This document shows, in pieces, positions 1 to 8,855 of a stretch of DNA of 64,000 bases. The stretch covers positions 116,474 to 180,473 of the forward strand of contig JACPOS010000015.1 in NCBI GenBank assembly GCA_016191395.1. The letters are read 5' to 3'. Origin of the DNA: Chloroflexota bacterium. Its GTDB lineage: Bacteria > Chloroflexota > Limnocylindria > Limnocylindrales > CSP1-4. The first letter of the stretch is position 1. Each line of letters starts with the position of its first letter. The translations under genes and the position numbers were made by a program. The notes beneath the pieces were generated by a model. That model worked only from the letters and a program-made list of their open reading frames with translations. It made no database searches and was not told the origin of the DNA.

Positions 1-1013
1 CGCACGCCGCGCGGTGCGCTTGCGTTCACGTTCTCGGCCGCGCCAATCGTGTAGTTGCCGCCGGTCGTGATCGTCTGGAGGTTGCCGCCGGTGATCCAGC
101 CCATGCTGGCCAGCTGCTGGCTGTGGGTGTGGCGGGTCGAAGCCGAGCCCATGACCGAGAACGGATCGCCGTACTCGCTCGAGGTGCAATCCGCGGCGTT
201 CGCCGACAGGGTCACCCGGACACCGCCGACGGTGCACGACATGGTGCTCGCGTGATGGACGCCGTAGTTGTGGCTGAGCTCGTGGGCGGAGACGCGCAGG
301 CCGAGGGCCTGGTTGAGCCACGAGTCGCGGCCGGGCACGTAGGCGAGGCCGGACCAGCCGCATGGCAGCGCGTTGTGGACGTACTGGATCTGCGTGTACG
401 TGCTGAGGTCGATGCCGGCGGCGGCGGCGGCCGCTCGCGCCTTGTTGCCGACATCGGTGTAGTCGCAGGCGGCCGTGTTGACGGAGATCACGAAATAGCC
501 GAACACGTCGCCGGTCACGGTCATCTGGCCGTACGACTCCTCGGCGAAGTAGTTGGCCACGCTGTTCGAGTTGCCGAAGATCACACCCTGCGCCTGCGCC
601 ACGGTATATGGCTCGGGATCCGTGTCCGCGAACTTGAGGAGCAGGACTGCCAGCTTCTTGGCGCCGGTCGAGGCGGCCGCCACGGTCTGGACCGAGGCGT
701 CGGCCTTGTTGCCGCCGACCGCGAGGTTGCCGCCGACCATCGTGCCGGTCACGCGCACCTTCGCCCCGTTGAAGAAGCCCTCCGGGCGCGCGCCCTTGAA
801 CGAGAGGGAGACCTTGCCCGATGCCGTGACGAGGGTGTCATACCAGACGGGCTCGGACGCACCGCTGGCGGTGATGCGCTCGCCATGGGCGACGACGAGC
901 GTGCCCGACAGGGTCCGCGTGGATCCAGCCGCGAAGGTTGCAGACGGGAGGAGCAGGGCCAGGCCCATGATGGCCGTGACCAGGGTCAATCGATGCGGAC
1001 GCGCGGCGGACAT
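1..1013 (-). CDS. Secreted gametolysin-like (M11-type) zinc metallopeptidase, partial
   Basis: The ATG at 1013 follows a good ribosome site (AAGGGGG) and the frame stays open to the window edge, so at least 337 residues are present and the C-terminus is missing. Residues 10-28 form a signal peptide. The zinc motif HELSHNYGVHH (residues 244-254) fits HExxHxxGxxH, and a downstream SVMG is a plausible metzincin Met-turn; both are typical of gametolysin/M11 and related metzincins. It is presumably exported and degrades extracellular protein. It lies 228 bp downstream of the YceI gene on the same strand and probably has its own promoter. Family assignment rests on the motif and layout only. Confidence 0.8.
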   Translation of the reverse strand, partial: MSAARPHRLTLVTAIMGLALLLPSATFAAGSTRTLSGTLVVAHGERITASGASEPVWYDTLVTASGKVSLSFKGARPEGFFNGAKVRVTGTMVGGNLAVGGNKADASVQTVAAASTGAKKLAVLLLKFADTDPEPYTVAQAQGVIFGNSNSVANYFAEESYGQMTVTGDVFGYFVISVNTAACDYTDVGNKARAAAAAAGIDLSTYTQIQYVHNALPCGWSGLAYVPGRDSWLNQALGLRVSAHELSHNYGVHHASTMSCTVGGVRVTLSANAADCTSSEYGDPFSVMGSASTRHTHSQQLASMGWITGGNLQTITTGGNYTIGAAENVNASAPRGV

Positions 1014-1225
1014 GTTCCCCCTTCGGTGATTCCCGGCCCGGAGCCGGACGATGAGTTCGGTGCCCGACCTTGTCTCATCGGAGGTCCGGTCGCGGAAGGC
1101 GTACTTCCGGGCTACCGCATGCGGCGTCGCAGGCACCCGATCGACACCGGACCGCCCTTCCGAGCACCGGACCGACACGCGCTCGGTGCGCGCCGGCACC
1201 ACCGCAAACCACTCCAGACCCTTGA

Positions 1226-1242
1226 AGGTCCGAGGCGGACCT
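1226..1242 (-). terminator. Short GC-rich hairpin at the end of the YceI gene
   Basis: AGGTCCG and CGGACCT form a perfect 7-bp stem with a 3-nt loop, overlapping the YceI stop codon. No T-run follows on the minus strand, so a terminator role is tentative. Confidence 0.3.
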
Positions 1243-2030
1243 CAGCCCCGGCGGAAATGGAGCTGCAGCTCCATGACCCCGCGGTCCTCGATCGACAGGA
1301 CGAGGAACGACGTTGGCCGCTGGATCGAATAGTCCGAGAACTGGATCGTGATGGAACCGGTGACCGTGACGAGGTCGCCGGACAACCGCGCCTCGATCGG
1401 CACGGTCACGGTTCGCGTGACGCCGTGGAGCGTCAGCTCGCCAATGGCGGTCGCGGTGATCGTGGCGCCGTCCACTGGCACCACGCCGAGGTCGATGGGC
1501 GTCGAAAGGCGGAATGTCGCCTGCGGGAATGTGTTCGTCTCGATCGCCTGGTCGCGCAGCCGACCGTCCCGGCGATTGTCGTCGCTCTGGAGGCGGGTGA
1601 GGTCCGCGGTGATCTCCACGCTGGTGATCCGCGTGTCTGCGAGCACGAGCGTTCCGCTCACGACCGGCGTCCGACCGACCGCGGTGTTCGCCCGGTTGTC
1701 GGCGAACGTCTCGTTCACCCGGTAGCCGACGAACGACGAGGAGAAGTCCGAGAACGAGCCAATCGTCGTGTCGACGGTCCAGGTGCCGTCCAGCCCACCG
1801 GCTCCCGGCGTGGGCGCCGGACCCGTTGCCACCGGGCCGGTCGCGATCGGCACGGTTCCGCCGCTCGGTGCGGGTGCGCTTGCGGCCGGCGAGGCCGAGT
1901 TGAGCCCTACCGCGGCCGGCGGCGCGCCGCGCAGGAACAGGAACGCGAGGCCGGCCGCGCCCGCCAGCACGGCGAGGACGACGAGGCCGGCAAGGCCGAG
2001 GAGAATCGGCGAGCGTCGGCGCGCGATCAC
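1242..2030 (-). CDS. YceI-family protein with N-terminal membrane anchor
   Basis: The GTG start overlaps the stop of the upstream sensor kinase gene as GTGA, giving 262 residues. An N-terminal hydrophobic segment (about residues 8-31) and an Ala/Pro/Gly-rich linker precede a YceI-like lipocalin domain (about residues 80-262). YceI proteins are beta-barrels thought to bind isoprenoid lipids in the cell envelope, and they are often stress induced. Translational coupling to a two-component system and efflux genes suggests it is a target or accessory of that envelope-stress response; this is inference. The domain is recognised from the WTVDTTIGSFSDF start and the TFRLSTPIDLG and GELTLHGVTRTV strands. 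Confidence 0.85.
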   Translation of the reverse strand: MIARRRSPILLGLAGLVVLAVLAGAAGLAFLFLRGAPPAAVGLNSASPAASAPAPSGGTVPIATGPVATGPAPTPGAGGLDGTWTVDTTIGSFSDFSSSFVGYRVNETFADNRANTAVGRTPVVSGTLVLADTRITSVEITADLTRLQSDDNRRDGRLRDQAIETNTFPQATFRLSTPIDLGVVPVDGATITATAIGELTLHGVTRTVTVPIEARLSGDLVTVTGSITIQFSDYSIQRPTSFLVLSIEDRGVMELQLHFRRG

Positions 2031-3409
2031 GAACCCGCTTCCTGAGTTGAGTCCGCCTTGACGCCCGGCAGCCGCACCTCGAAGCGTGCTCCGCCCGCCT
2101 CGGACTGGTCCACCGCGATGGAGCCATCGTGGTTCTCGGCAATCCACTTGGCGATCGCGAGGCCCAGGCCGGTCCCGCCGGCCGGCGCGCCGGGCGCTCG
2201 CCAGAAGCGGTCGAAGACCCGCAGCCGGTCCTCCGGCGCGACGCCCGGCCCGGCATCCTCGACCGCGAGGGTCGCGCCGCCGGCGGCGGACAGCGGCCGG
2301 ATGACTACCCGCACCGCGCCGCCGCGGGGGCTGTGCCGGATCGCATTGTCGACGAGGATCGTCACCAGCTGGCGCAGACGCACCGGGTCGCCGACGGTCG
2401 CCGTCGGCGCCGGGTCCACCTCGAGCCGCACTCCCGCGGCCGCCGCGGGTTGAGCCAGCGCCGCCGTCGCGTCCGCGGCAACGTCGTCCAGGTGCAGCGG
2501 GACGCGATCCAGGCTGACCGCACCGGAATCGGAGCGGGCAAGTAGCAGCAGCTCATCTACCAGCGTCGTCAGGTGCTCCACCTCGGCATCGATGTCGACG
2601 AGCGCATCGCCAACCTGGGCCACGGGCTCGTCGGCGTGGCGGCGGAGGTGCTCCACGGATGCCCGGATGACGGTCAGCGGCGTGCGCAGCTCGTGGCTGG
2701 CGTCCGCGGCGAACTCACGCTGGCGACGGAGGGCTGTGCGCTGCCCAGCCAGCGAGTCACGGATCGGCACCAGCGCGCGGCTGGCATAGAAGGCGCCGAA
2801 TCCAACGGCCACGAGGACCACGACCAGGCCGCCGAGGACGAGCACGAGCACGAGGCTCTCGAGCGTGTGGACCTCCGCGCTTCGGTCCTGAACCACCTGG
2901 ACGAAGTAGGGCTCCGACGCGGACCGTGCGGTGACCGTCAACTGCCGCACCGGCACCGACACGGCCTGCCCGCCCGGCGAGTGGATGGTGATCGTCGAAA
3001 GGCGCAGGTCCCGACCTGCGACGGTCGCCGCCGCCGCGGCCGCGGTGTCGGGCATGCCTGCGGGGATCGGGAAGCCCCGTGGCCCCGCTGCGGACCCGTC
3101 CTGCCGGATGACGATCGCGAAGGTGCTGTCGCCGAAGATGAACGCGGTCGGGTCGTCGTCGCCATTGGGACGTTGCCCATTGTTGAAGTTGATGATGGTC
3201 GTGGCGCGCTCATCGAGATTCGCGACAGCCGTCACCTGCAGGGACGACGCGACGCTCAGGTACAGCGCGAGGCCGAGGACCATGAGGACGAGCAGGGTGG
3301 ACCCACCGCTCCAGGCCACGAGACGCCAGCGCACGCCGCGCATGAGGCGCGCGTCGGCCTCCGAGGCGCCGCGCTCAGCTGCGTCGATCGACTCGGCCTG
3401 ATCAGCCAT
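2027..3409 (-). CDS. Sensor histidine kinase, OmpR-system partner
   Basis: 460 residues from the ATG at 3409, which lies inside the end of the response-regulator gene (8-bp overlap); longer upstream frames would run through the regulator. It has two membrane segments (about residues 34-56 and 184-208) enclosing an extracytoplasmic sensor region. A HisKA domain follows with phospho-acceptor H239 (ASHELRTPLTV), then a HATPase_c domain with N box (DNAIRHS), G1 (DAGPGV) and G2 (GTGLGLAIAKW). It should autophosphorylate and pass phosphate to the regulator encoded just upstream. The signal is unknown; linkage to a MacAB-type exporter suggests an envelope or drug stress. Confidence 0.92.
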   Translation of the reverse strand: MADQAESIDAAERGASEADARLMRGVRWRLVAWSGGSTLLVLMVLGLALYLSVASSLQVTAVANLDERATTIINFNNGQRPNGDDDPTAFIFGDSTFAIVIRQDGSAAGPRGFPIPAGMPDTAAAAAATVAGRDLRLSTITIHSPGGQAVSVPVRQLTVTARSASEPYFVQVVQDRSAEVHTLESLVLVLVLGGLVVVLVAVGFGAFYASRALVPIRDSLAGQRTALRRQREFAADASHELRTPLTVIRASVEHLRRHADEPVAQVGDALVDIDAEVEHLTTLVDELLLLARSDSGAVSLDRVPLHLDDVAADATAALAQPAAAAGVRLEVDPAPTATVGDPVRLRQLVTILVDNAIRHSPRGGAVRVVIRPLSAAGGATLAVEDAGPGVAPEDRLRVFDRFWRAPGAPAGGTGLGLAIAKWIAENHDGSIAVDQSEAGGARFEVRLPGVKADSTQEAGS

Positions 3410-4079
3410 CGGCCAGCCGATAGCCCACTCCGCGGACCGTCTCGATCCAGCGACCCGCGTCACCGAGCTTGGTGCGCAGGTAGTGCACGTAGGCGTCCAC
3501 CGCGTTCGGGGTGACTGCGACCGAGAACGGCCAGGCATGATCCAGGAGCTGGTCGCGCGTGAGCGACTGGCCTGGATGGCGGAGGAAGCACTCCAGCAGC
3601 GAGAACTCCCGCGGACTGAGCTCCACCGGCTTGCCCTTCACCGTGACGCGCCGGCTGCGCTCGTCCAGTGCGATCGGGCCGGCAGCCAGCACCGGATCCG
3701 CCCGGCGCACCCCGGACTCAGCACGACGCGCAAGCGCGCGCAGCCGCGCGGACAGCTCCTCGTAGGCGAATGGCTTGACGAGATAGTCGTCGGCGCCCGC
3801 GTCGAGGCCAACGACCCGATCGTTGACGGTGTCCCGGGCGGTCAGCATCAGGATGGTCAGTTCGCGCCCGTCCTTGCGGAGCCGCCTTGCAACGTCGAGG
3901 CCGGACATGTCCGGCAGGCCCAGGTCCAGGATCACGGACTCGATGCCGGCGGTCGCCTCTGCGAGCTCGAGCGCCGTCCGCCCGTCGGGCGCGACCTCCA
4001 CGATGTGGCGATCGTCCTCCAGCAGCCGGCGCAGGACGCGTTGCAGGCGCGGGTCGTCCTCGACGAGGAGGAGGTGCAT
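3402..4079 (-). CDS. OmpR/PhoB-family response regulator
   Basis: 225 residues. The N-terminal receiver domain has the acidic pair in VEDDP, phospho-acceptor D52 (VILDLGLPD) and conserved K102 (YLVKPF). A C-terminal winged-helix trans_reg_C domain ends in the usual VRGVGYRLADG. It starts 21 bp after the DUF5666-like gene and overlaps the cognate kinase gene by 8 bp, so it is part of the efflux operon and may autoregulate it. Its DNA targets cannot be told from the sequence. Confidence 0.93.
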   Translation of the reverse strand: MHLLLVEDDPRLQRVLRRLLEDDRHIVEVAPDGRTALELAEATAGIESVILDLGLPDMSGLDVARRLRKDGRELTILMLTARDTVNDRVVGLDAGADDYLVKPFAYEELSARLRALARRAESGVRRADPVLAAGPIALDERSRRVTVKGKPVELSPREFSLLECFLRHPGQSLTRDQLLDHAWPFSVAVTPNAVDAYVHYLRTKLGDAGRWIETVRGVGYRLADG

Positions 4080-4100
4080 CGGTACTCGTGCGCCCGTGGA

Positions 4101-4709
4101 CTAGGGAACGACCGTGATGTCGCTGGCGCTCGGACCGTTCACCGTGGTGGTGCCGTTCTGTGGCCGGAGGTTGACCCGCACGAGAACCTTGCCCCCGCTC
4201 GCGACGTCGCTGGAGCTTGCACTTGCCTGAGCATGGTAGGTGGTGCCCGGTTCGATGGCGATCTGGATGGTCTGGCCGGACGCCAGCTTCAGGCTCAGCG
4301 TGGTGGCAGTGATGGAGTCCACGGTGCCCTCGATCGTGGTCCCGCCGCCGGCCCCGAACAGGCCGCCGCCGGGTCGGTTGGACTCGGCGGCCCCGTTGCC
4401 GGTGTGAGCGCCGTTGCCGTTGAATCCCTGTCCCCCGGGGAAGTTGCCAGACCCGGCGATCGCGGCCGGGGCCGTGAACCGGCCGGCAGCGAACGAGACG
4501 CCGGCGATCGCCAGGACCAGGGCACCGCCCAGCAGCAGATTCAGAAGGCGCGCACTCGGTGCCGTGCGACGGGGCGGCGTGAGCGCAGCTGAGCTGGCCA
4601 TAGGCGAGCTCGCCGCCCCGGGCGGAGTCGGGTTCGAATCGAGGATTGGTGTCGACGCCGGCTCCGGTGCGTACACCGGCGCAGGCTGGGTCGGAGGATC
4701 CTGGTCCAC
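4101..4709 (-). CDS. Membrane-anchored DUF5666-like protein
   Basis: The start is taken as the GTG at 4709, preceded by AAGGAG at 6-nt spacing just after the permease stop; this gives 202 residues. The N-terminus is Pro/Ala-rich and cytoplasmic, followed by one membrane segment (about residues 55-75), a Gly/Asn-rich linker, and a C-terminal small beta domain with GTVDSITATTLSLKL and the strand pattern of DUF5666-like, OB-type folds. Function is unknown. Its place between the MacB-type permease and the two-component genes suggests an exported accessory or sensor protein of the efflux system. Confidence 0.7.
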   Translation of the reverse strand: MDQDPPTQPAPVYAPEPASTPILDSNPTPPGAASSPMASSAALTPPRRTAPSARLLNLLLGGALVLAIAGVSFAAGRFTAPAAIAGSGNFPGGQGFNGNGAHTGNGAAESNRPGGGLFGAGGGTTIEGTVDSITATTLSLKLASGQTIQIAIEPGTTYHAQASASSSDVASGGKVLVRVNLRPQNGTTTVNGPSASDITVVP

Positions 4710-4720
4710 GATTGGCTCCT

Positions 4721-5905
4721 TCACTCGTACCTGAGGGCGTTGACGGGATCGAGGCGCGCCGCCTGCCTGGCGGGCCACACGCCAAAGACGATGCCCACCG
4801 CCAGGCTGAAGACGGTGGCGACGGCGATCGTGGCTGGGTCGAAGATGAAGCCCCAGCCGGCAATTCGGCCGATGATGGCGGAGACGACGATCCCGGCGAG
4901 GACGCCGATCAGGCCACCGATCAGCGACAGCGTCAGCGCCTCGATGAGGAATTGGCTGAGGATGTCGCGGCCCCGGGCGCCGAGCGCCTTCCGGATGCCG
5001 ATCTCGCGGGTCCGCTCGCGGACCGACACGAGCATGATGTTCATGATCCCGATGCCGCCGACGATCAGGGCGATGGAGGCGATCCCACCCAGGAGCAGCG
5101 TCAACGTCCCGCTGATCGACGAGGCGGCCTGGAGCAGCTGCGTCTGGTCGAAGATCGAGAAGTCATCGGTAGCACCGGCTGCGAGACCGTGGCGCACCCG
5201 GAGGAGCTCGGAGATCGAGTCGCGCGCGGCCTGCATGCCTGTAGCGTTCGCGACGCTGATTCCGATGGATTGGACCCCGGTCCCGCCGACGTAGTACTTG
5301 CGGACCACGCCGAGAGGCACCAGCACCTGGTTGTCGGGGTCGTTGGAGCCCGCGCCCCCCTTGGGCTGCAGGATCCCGATCACCTGGAACGGGAGACCGC
5401 TGATGTTGACCTGGCCGCCGATGGCGTCAGCGCCGAGGCCAAGGGCCGTCGCGACGGTTGCGCCGAGGACGACCTGGCGGAGTCCCTGGTCCACGGCAAA
5501 GGGTGTCAGGAAGGTCCCCTGCCAGACCTCGAAGGCGCGCACCGTCGCGTAGTCGGCCGACGTGCCCACCACCGATGTCGTGGTCGTGTTGGTCGTGCTG
5601 GTGGCGACGGTCCTCTGCGTCTGGATCTCGGGCGCCACCGCGGCGAGCCCGCTGAGCCCGGCGATCGCGGCGGCATCGTCGAGCGTCAGGGTGTTGGCAC
5701 TCCCGCGGGCTGGGTTGATCGTGAGCAGGTTCGTGCCCAGACTGCTCAGCTGCTGGGTGATCCGCGCCGTGGTCCCCCGGCCCACGCTCACGAGGCCCAC
5801 AACCGAGGCGACGCCGATGATGACGCCGAGCATCGTGAGGGCCGCGCGAACCCGGCCGCGGCGGAGGCGCGACAGGGCAAGCCGGACCAGCTCTACCGCG
5901 CTCAC
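4721..5905 (-). CDS. MacB-type ABC transporter permease
   Basis: 394 residues from a GTG that overlaps the ATPase stop (GTGA). Layout is that of MacB_PCD-FtsX permeases: one N-terminal membrane helix (about residues 20-42, ALTMLGVIIGVASVVGLVSV), a large extracytoplasmic domain, then three C-terminal helices with the conserved loop SVRERTREIGIRKALGA. It works with the ATPase and HlyD-like adaptor just upstream as a tripartite-like exporter of peptides, macrolides or lipids. In a likely monoderm lineage there would be no TolC partner, and none is seen. Substrate unknown. Confidence 0.9.
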   Translation of the reverse strand: MSAVELVRLALSRLRRGRVRAALTMLGVIIGVASVVGLVSVGRGTTARITQQLSSLGTNLLTINPARGSANTLTLDDAAAIAGLSGLAAVAPEIQTQRTVATSTTNTTTTSVVGTSADYATVRAFEVWQGTFLTPFAVDQGLRQVVLGATVATALGLGADAIGGQVNISGLPFQVIGILQPKGGAGSNDPDNQVLVPLGVVRKYYVGGTGVQSIGISVANATGMQAARDSISELLRVRHGLAAGATDDFSIFDQTQLLQAASSISGTLTLLLGGIASIALIVGGIGIMNIMLVSVRERTREIGIRKALGARGRDILSQFLIEALTLSLIGGLIGVLAGIVVSAIIGRIAGWGFIFDPATIAVATVFSLAVGIVFGVWPARQAARLDPVNALRYE

Positions 5906-6585
5906 GCGGCGATCCCCGCGTCGACAACAGCACCGTCCAGGAGATGGACCTGCCGCTGCGCGATCGCCGCGACCTCCGGATTGTGGGTGATCAGCAGGAT
6001 CGTGTGGCCGGCCGCGTGGAGATCCTGGAAGAGCGCGAGCACCTCCTGGCCCTGGTGGAGCGCGAGGTTGCCCGTCGGCTCGTCGGCGAGGACGAGCGCC
6101 GGCTTGGTGACCAACGCGCGCGCGAGCGCAACGCGTTGCTGTTCGCCGCCGGAGAGCTCAGAGGGCTCGTGGCGAAGGCGGTGCCCGAGCCCCAGCTGCT
6201 CCAGCGCCGCGGCTGCGCGTGCCTGGCGCTCGCGCCGCGACACGCCCTGGTAGAGCAGCGGGGTGGCGACGTTGTCCATCGCGGACGTACCCGGCAGCAG
6301 GTTGTAGCTTTGGAACACGAAACCGATGGTCCGGCTGCGGATCCTGGCCAGCGCAGCGTCGTTGAGCGAGCCGACGTCGGTGCCGTCCAGCTCGTAGCGC
6401 CCGGACGTGGGTCGGTCGAGGCAGCCGATGATGCTCATCATCGTGGTCTTCCCGGAGCCGGACGGGCCCAGGATCGCCACCATCTCGCCGCGCTCGACGG
6501 TCATGGACACGCCGTGGAGTGCCTCGACCTGGACGTGGCCCATGTCATAGGTACGGCCGATCTGATCCAGCCGCAGGAGGCTCAC
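5902..6585 (-). CDS. ABC transporter ATP-binding protein, MacB/LolD type
   Basis: 227 residues, with a GTG start overlapping the adaptor gene stop (GTGA). Walker A is GPSGSGKTT, signature LSGGEQQRVALARAL, Walker B VLADEPTGNL, then the H-loop in LLITHNPEV. Length and the DEPTGNL form are typical of the LolD/MacB/FtsE group. It powers the permease encoded by the next gene. The operon context (HlyD adaptor before, permease after) fits the MacA-MacB arrangement with the ATPase and permease as separate polypeptides. Confidence 0.94.
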   Translation of the reverse strand: MSLLRLDQIGRTYDMGHVQVEALHGVSMTVERGEMVAILGPSGSGKTTMMSIIGCLDRPTSGRYELDGTDVGSLNDAALARIRSRTIGFVFQSYNLLPGTSAMDNVATPLLYQGVSRRERQARAAAALEQLGLGHRLRHEPSELSGGEQQRVALARALVTKPALVLADEPTGNLALHQGQEVLALFQDLHAAGHTILLITHNPEVAAIAQRQVHLLDGAVVDAGIAA

Positions 6586-7721
6586 TGCCCGGTCCGGCCG
6601 TGGACCACGCCACCGCCCGGGAACACGCCCCCGCCGCCGACGCCGCCGCCACCACCACCCAGATTGGTCGCCGCGTTCTGCGCACTGCTCGTGCCAGTAA
6701 CGACCAGATCGCCGGCCTGGAGGCCGGACTTGATCTCCGTGAGGGAGCTCGTGACGAGGCCGACCTGGACCAGGCGCGCGGAGACGGTGCCGTCCGCCGA
6801 GACGACTCGAACCGTGTACGCGCCGCCGGTGCCAGACAGCGCTCGCGACGGGATCGACAGGACGCCGGTCGCGCTTGCCGCCACGATCGTCACGTCGGCG
6901 GTCATGCCCGGCCGCAGGCCCGCTGGTGGTGCATCAAGCTGGATCCTGACGGCAAACGAGACGACGCCGTTGGAGCCCGTGCCGCTCCCGACCGGATCGA
7001 TCGAGGTGACCTTGCCGCGCAGCGACGCATCGACCGCCACGACCGTGACCGTCGCCTCCTGCCCGATCTTGATCGCCGCGACGTCGCTCTCGACCACGTT
7101 CGTCGTGACCCGCAGCCCGGCCGAGATCATGGAGATCGCGGCGCCGGCCGGGGCATTCGCCCCCGCAGTGATCGCGACTGCCGTCACGATCCCGTCGACT
7201 GGAGCGGCGATCGTCGGGCGGGCGCGTTGTGCCTTGAGGTCGGCGAGGAGCGTCTTCGCGCGCGCGTCCGCGGTCTCGGCGTTGTACAGGCTCACCTGGG
7301 TCTGGCGACGGGTGGCGGTCGTGGTCGCTGCCGCGCGGTCCGTTCTCGCCTGGCTGAGCTGGATGCTCGCCGAGCTCGCGGCGCGCGTGGCGTCGGCGAT
7401 CTGGGCGTCGAGGTTCGTCGTGTCCGCCGTTGCCAGCACTTGTCCGGCCGCTACACGATCGCCCACCGCGACCTTGACCTCCTTCACGGACCAGGCGACC
7501 GTCGTCGAGGCAGTGGCCGAGCCGAACGAGAGATCGTAGGTGTTGGCGGCCTCGATGGACCCCGTCGCGGCGATCTCGTCAGTTACGTCCGCGACGGACG
7601 CGGCGGCCATCAGGAGGGTGGACGCGCTGGATGCTGCCGGAGCGAATCCACCCATGGCCACAGCGATCGCGCCGCCGGAGATCACGAGCAGGACGACGAT
7701 GGCGAGAAGCTTGAGACGCAT
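6582..7721 (-). CDS. HlyD/MacA-type efflux adaptor protein
   Basis: 379 residues from an ATG with a strong site (GGGAGG) just upstream. It has an N-terminal signal or anchor helix (residues 3-22), a biotinyl-lipoyl-like half motif (VAVGDRVAAGQVLA), an alpha-hairpin rich in Ala/Thr/Arg, a second lipoyl half (TIAAPVDGIVTAV), and beta-barrel domains to the end. The C-terminus is a Gly-rich tail (about residues 350-372). It is the membrane-fusion subunit for the ABC exporter encoded next. A (CTGG)4 tetranucleotide run (7731-7746) lies between it and the HtrA gene. Confidence 0.9.
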   Translation of the reverse strand: MRLKLLAIVVLLVISGGAIAVAMGGFAPAASSASTLLMAAASVADVTDEIAATGSIEAANTYDLSFGSATASTTVAWSVKEVKVAVGDRVAAGQVLATADTTNLDAQIADATRAASSASIQLSQARTDRAAATTTATRRQTQVSLYNAETADARAKTLLADLKAQRARPTIAAPVDGIVTAVAITAGANAPAGAAISMISAGLRVTTNVVESDVAAIKIGQEATVTVVAVDASLRGKVTSIDPVGSGTGSNGVVSFAVRIQLDAPPAGLRPGMTADVTIVAASATGVLSIPSRALSGTGGAYTVRVVSADGTVSARLVQVGLVTSSLTEIKSGLQAGDLVVTGTSSAQNAATNLGGGGGGVGGGGVFPGGGVVHGRTGQ

Positions 7722-7764
7722 GGTTCCTCCCTGGCTGGCTGGCTGGGCTGGGCGGCCCGAAGAG

Positions 7765-8733
7765 TCAGGCGGAAACGCTGCCGCGGGCGAGACCGATCAG
7801 GCTCGCGGCCGCCCCGATCGGGATGGCGAAGCCCAGGCCCTCGGCGCTCGTCGCCACGGCAGTGTTGATGCCGATGACGTTGCCGCCGATGTCCAGCAGC
7901 GGGCCGCCGCTGTTACCCGGGTTGATGGCTGCGTCCGTCTGGATCAGGCCGGACAGCGTCGTTTCCCGTCGGGTCGCCTCGTTGGTCACCGTGATCTGGC
8001 GGTTGAGGCCGGAGACGATGCCGCGCGTGACGGTTTCGGTATAGGTGCCCAGCGGACTGCCGATGGCGATCGCCGTCTGGCCAACCTGAAGCACGGCGGA
8101 ATCGCCGATGGATGCGGCCTGGAGGCCCGTGGCCGCGACCTTGACGAGTGCGAGATCCGTGGTGTCGGACATCTTGGCGATGGTCGCCGGGAACTCGCGC
8201 CCGTCGGACAGGGCGACGGTGAGGCTTTGGCTCCCGTCGACGACGTGGCGGTTGGTCAGGATGTACCCATCGGCGGTGAGGATGACGCCGGACCCCACGC
8301 CGGTCACCGGCACCGAGAACGGCGAGAACCGGCTGGACGTGACGCCGTCGGCGGTGATGGTCACGACCGACTCGCGAGCCGCAGCGACCACCGCCGTGAT
8401 GTCCTGCCCGGACTCGACGGTGGTGACCGTCCGCCCATTGGCGGTGGGCGTCGTCACGGCGGGCGTTCGAGTGAGGGAGCCGCCGAGGATCGCCACCGTG
8501 CCCGCGGAGGCGAGGACCGCCGACGTGAGGCTGACGGTGAGCAGGCCGGCGAGGCCCCGGCCGCCCATGTGGGACGGCCGGGGTGCCTGCGCGGTCACCG
8601 GGAGATCGAGCCGGGGAGGAGGAGCCGGCTCGACGCTGGTGAGGAAGGGGTTGTCTGTGGTCGTCGGCACGGGGGCAAGGGATGGGTCGGACTCGTCGCC
8701 GTGCATCCGTGGCTGCTCGTTCATGCTGCTCAT
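7765..8733 (-). CDS. HtrA/DegP-like trypsin-type serine protease, no PDZ domain
   Basis: 322 residues from the ATG at 8733 (an ATG at 8724 is a possible alternative). A cytoplasmic Pro-rich N-terminus is followed by one membrane segment (about residues 60-84) and an extracytoplasmic trypsin-like domain with H163 (TNRHVVDG), D193 (TTDLALVK) and S275 (NPGNSGGP). The protein ends right after the protease fold, so the PDZ domains usual in HtrA are absent. It is probably an envelope quality-control protease. Only 43 bp separate it from the HlyD gene, so it may be the first gene of the efflux/two-component operon. A promoter is expected in 8734-8855, shared with the divergent phosphoesterase gene. 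Confidence 0.88.
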   Translation of the reverse strand: MSSMNEQPRMHGDESDPSLAPVPTTTDNPFLTSVEPAPPPRLDLPVTAQAPRPSHMGGRGLAGLLTVSLTSAVLASAGTVAILGGSLTRTPAVTTPTANGRTVTTVESGQDITAVVAAARESVVTITADGVTSSRFSPFSVPVTGVGSGVILTADGYILTNRHVVDGSQSLTVALSDGREFPATIAKMSDTTDLALVKVAATGLQAASIGDSAVLQVGQTAIAIGSPLGTYTETVTRGIVSGLNRQITVTNEATRRETTLSGLIQTDAAINPGNSGGPLLDIGGNVIGINTAVATSAEGLGFAIPIGAAASLIGLARGSVSA

Positions 8734-8855
8734 GAAATCGCCGGTCCCTGAGAAGGTCGTGAGAATCGCGATTGGGACCGTCGGCGGGTTGACGATCGAC
8801 GGCGCTACCCTGACGCTGCCACGGATCATCTCGCCAGCCGAGGGCCTGCACGCAG

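Noticed and set aside
123..2045. A 640-codon open frame on the plus strand
   Set aside because: It lies antisense to the metalloprotease and YceI genes, whose zinc motif and lipocalin strands are clear. Long antisense frames are common at this G+C.
7731..7746. (CTGG)4 tetranucleotide run between htrA-like and hlyD-like genes
   Set aside because: It could be a slippage site, but it lies outside both reading frames and outside the ribosome site, so phase variation is not supported.
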